Origin: Verrucomicrobiota bacterium | GTDB taxonomy: Bacteria; Verrucomicrobiota; Verrucomicrobiia; Opitutales; Opitutaceae | Length of the DNA: 9,973 bases | Assembly (NCBI GenBank): GCA_003694825.1 | Contig: RFJS01000087.1 | Span: forward strand, 1 to 9,973 | Reading direction: 5' to 3' | Part shown: positions 6,961 to 9,973 of the stretch, piece after piece | How the letters are laid out: every line of letters begins with the position of its first letter | Position numbering within the stretch: position 1 is the first letter of the stretch | Made by a program: the position numbers and the translations under genes | The notes under the pieces: generated by a model | Told to the model about the DNA's origin: nothing | Database searches by the model: none | What the model saw: only the letters and a program-made list of their open reading frames with translations

Positions 6961-7374
6961 TCAAATATAATACATCTCCTCGGTGCTGCGCACCACGAGC
7001 ATGTCCAGCGTGATGGCCCGCGCCTTCTCCTCGAGCGCACTGCGAAGCTCCTGCCAGACCTGGTGCACCCGCTTTCCGGAAAACCCATCCGGCGAACCTC
7101 CCAGCTCCATCAGGCCGCCATCGATCAGATTCACGATCTCAAGCAGCGAAATCGTCTCCGCCGCCCGCGCCAGCGCATACCCCCCCTGCTTGCCCCGGCG
7201 ACTCACGATGAGCCCACCCGTGCGCAGATCGCTCAGGATCTGCACCAGATAGTTCGCCGGCACCGCCTCCGTCCTGGCCAGACTCTCGATGTGCGCCAGC
7301 TCACCCGTCCCGTAGATTCGCGCCAGCTGCGCCAGCACCCGACAGCCATACTCGACCTTGACCGAAAGTTTCAC
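6961..7374 (-). CDS. Rrf2-family transcriptional regulator, without Fe-S cysteines
   Basis: This is a DNA-binding regulator of the IscR/NsrR/CymR family, 137 aa. It begins with GTG at 7374 (MKLSVKVEYGCRVLAQLARI, matching the family's N-terminus). A stop lies a few codons upstream, so no earlier start is likely. A winged helix-turn-helix covers about residues 10-70: the helix pair at 28-52 (IESLARTEAVPANYLVQILSDL) and the wing SRRGKQGGYALAR, both family hallmarks. The only cysteine is Cys11. The three-Cys cluster that binds Fe-S in IscR, NsrR and RsrR (around residues 90-105) is absent, with LGGSPDGFSGKR in its place. It therefore probably senses something else, or acts through a protein partner as CymR does. 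It is transcribed away from gyrB across a 120-bp AT-rich gap, where it may autoregulate. No Shine-Dalgarno precedes the GTG. Confidence 0.92.
   Translation of the reverse strand: MKLSVKVEYGCRVLAQLARIYGTGELAHIESLARTEAVPANYLVQILSDLRTGGLIVSRRGKQGGYALARAAETISLLEIVNLIDGGLMELGGSPDGFSGKRVHQVWQELRSALEEKARAITLDMLVVRSTEEMYYI

Positions 7375-9973
<2,599 letters not shown>

Overview
The window is GC-rich chromosomal DNA with strongly C-biased third codon positions. It carries nine protein genes, packed closely and ordinary in type. Several signals point to a diderm (Gram-negative-type) bacterium: a D-arabinose-5-phosphate isomerase of the Kdo/LPS route, a TesA-type exported esterase beside YbbA/YbbP, a lipoprotein with a LysM domain, and a GyrB with the long insertion in its C-terminal half. 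The gene styles (TPR-LysM lipoprotein, the GVGAKCVN motif in GyrB, weak Shine-Dalgarno usage) suggest the Verrucomicrobiota/PVC group, perhaps an Opitutales relative. That is a judgement from memory of the families, not a database result.

Layout, left to right: (1) 1-2273, minus strand: an ABC exporter of the YbbA-YbbP type. The permease runs off the left edge, and its ATG overlaps the ATPase stop as ATGA. (2) 2293-2964, plus: an exported SGNH/GDSL esterase (TesA type), divergent from the ATPase as tesA is in E. coli. (3) 3082-3951, minus: a TPR / coiled-coil / LysM putative lipoprotein. (4) 3998-4987, plus: arabinose-5-phosphate isomerase (SIS + two CBS). (5) 5122-5730, minus: a CPBP-family membrane protease. 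(6) 5825-6871, plus: a long-chain trans-polyprenyl diphosphate synthase. (7) 6961-7374, minus: an Rrf2-family regulator lacking the Fe-S cysteines. (8) 7495 to the right edge, plus: DNA gyrase subunit B, truncated by the window.

Apart from the ybbP-ybbA pair, every gene lies on the opposite strand to its neighbours. This gives four divergent gaps (19, 46, 94 and 120 bp) and three convergent gaps (117, 134 and 89 bp). Most genes are therefore probably transcribed singly, with promoters packed back to back. The shared theme is envelope and isoprenoid housekeeping (lipid esterase/exporter, Kdo precursor, polyprenyl carrier or quinone tail, peptidoglycan-binding lipoprotein), followed by gyrB.

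I found no RNA gene, insertion sequence, CRISPR array, phage gene or defence system, and no stretch over 300 bp without a gene. The most unusual points are regulatory: the near-overlapping divergent start codons of ybbA and tesA, a TATAAT box only 10 bp from the gyrB ATG, and the general lack of Shine-Dalgarno sequences except at the one gene inside an operon.
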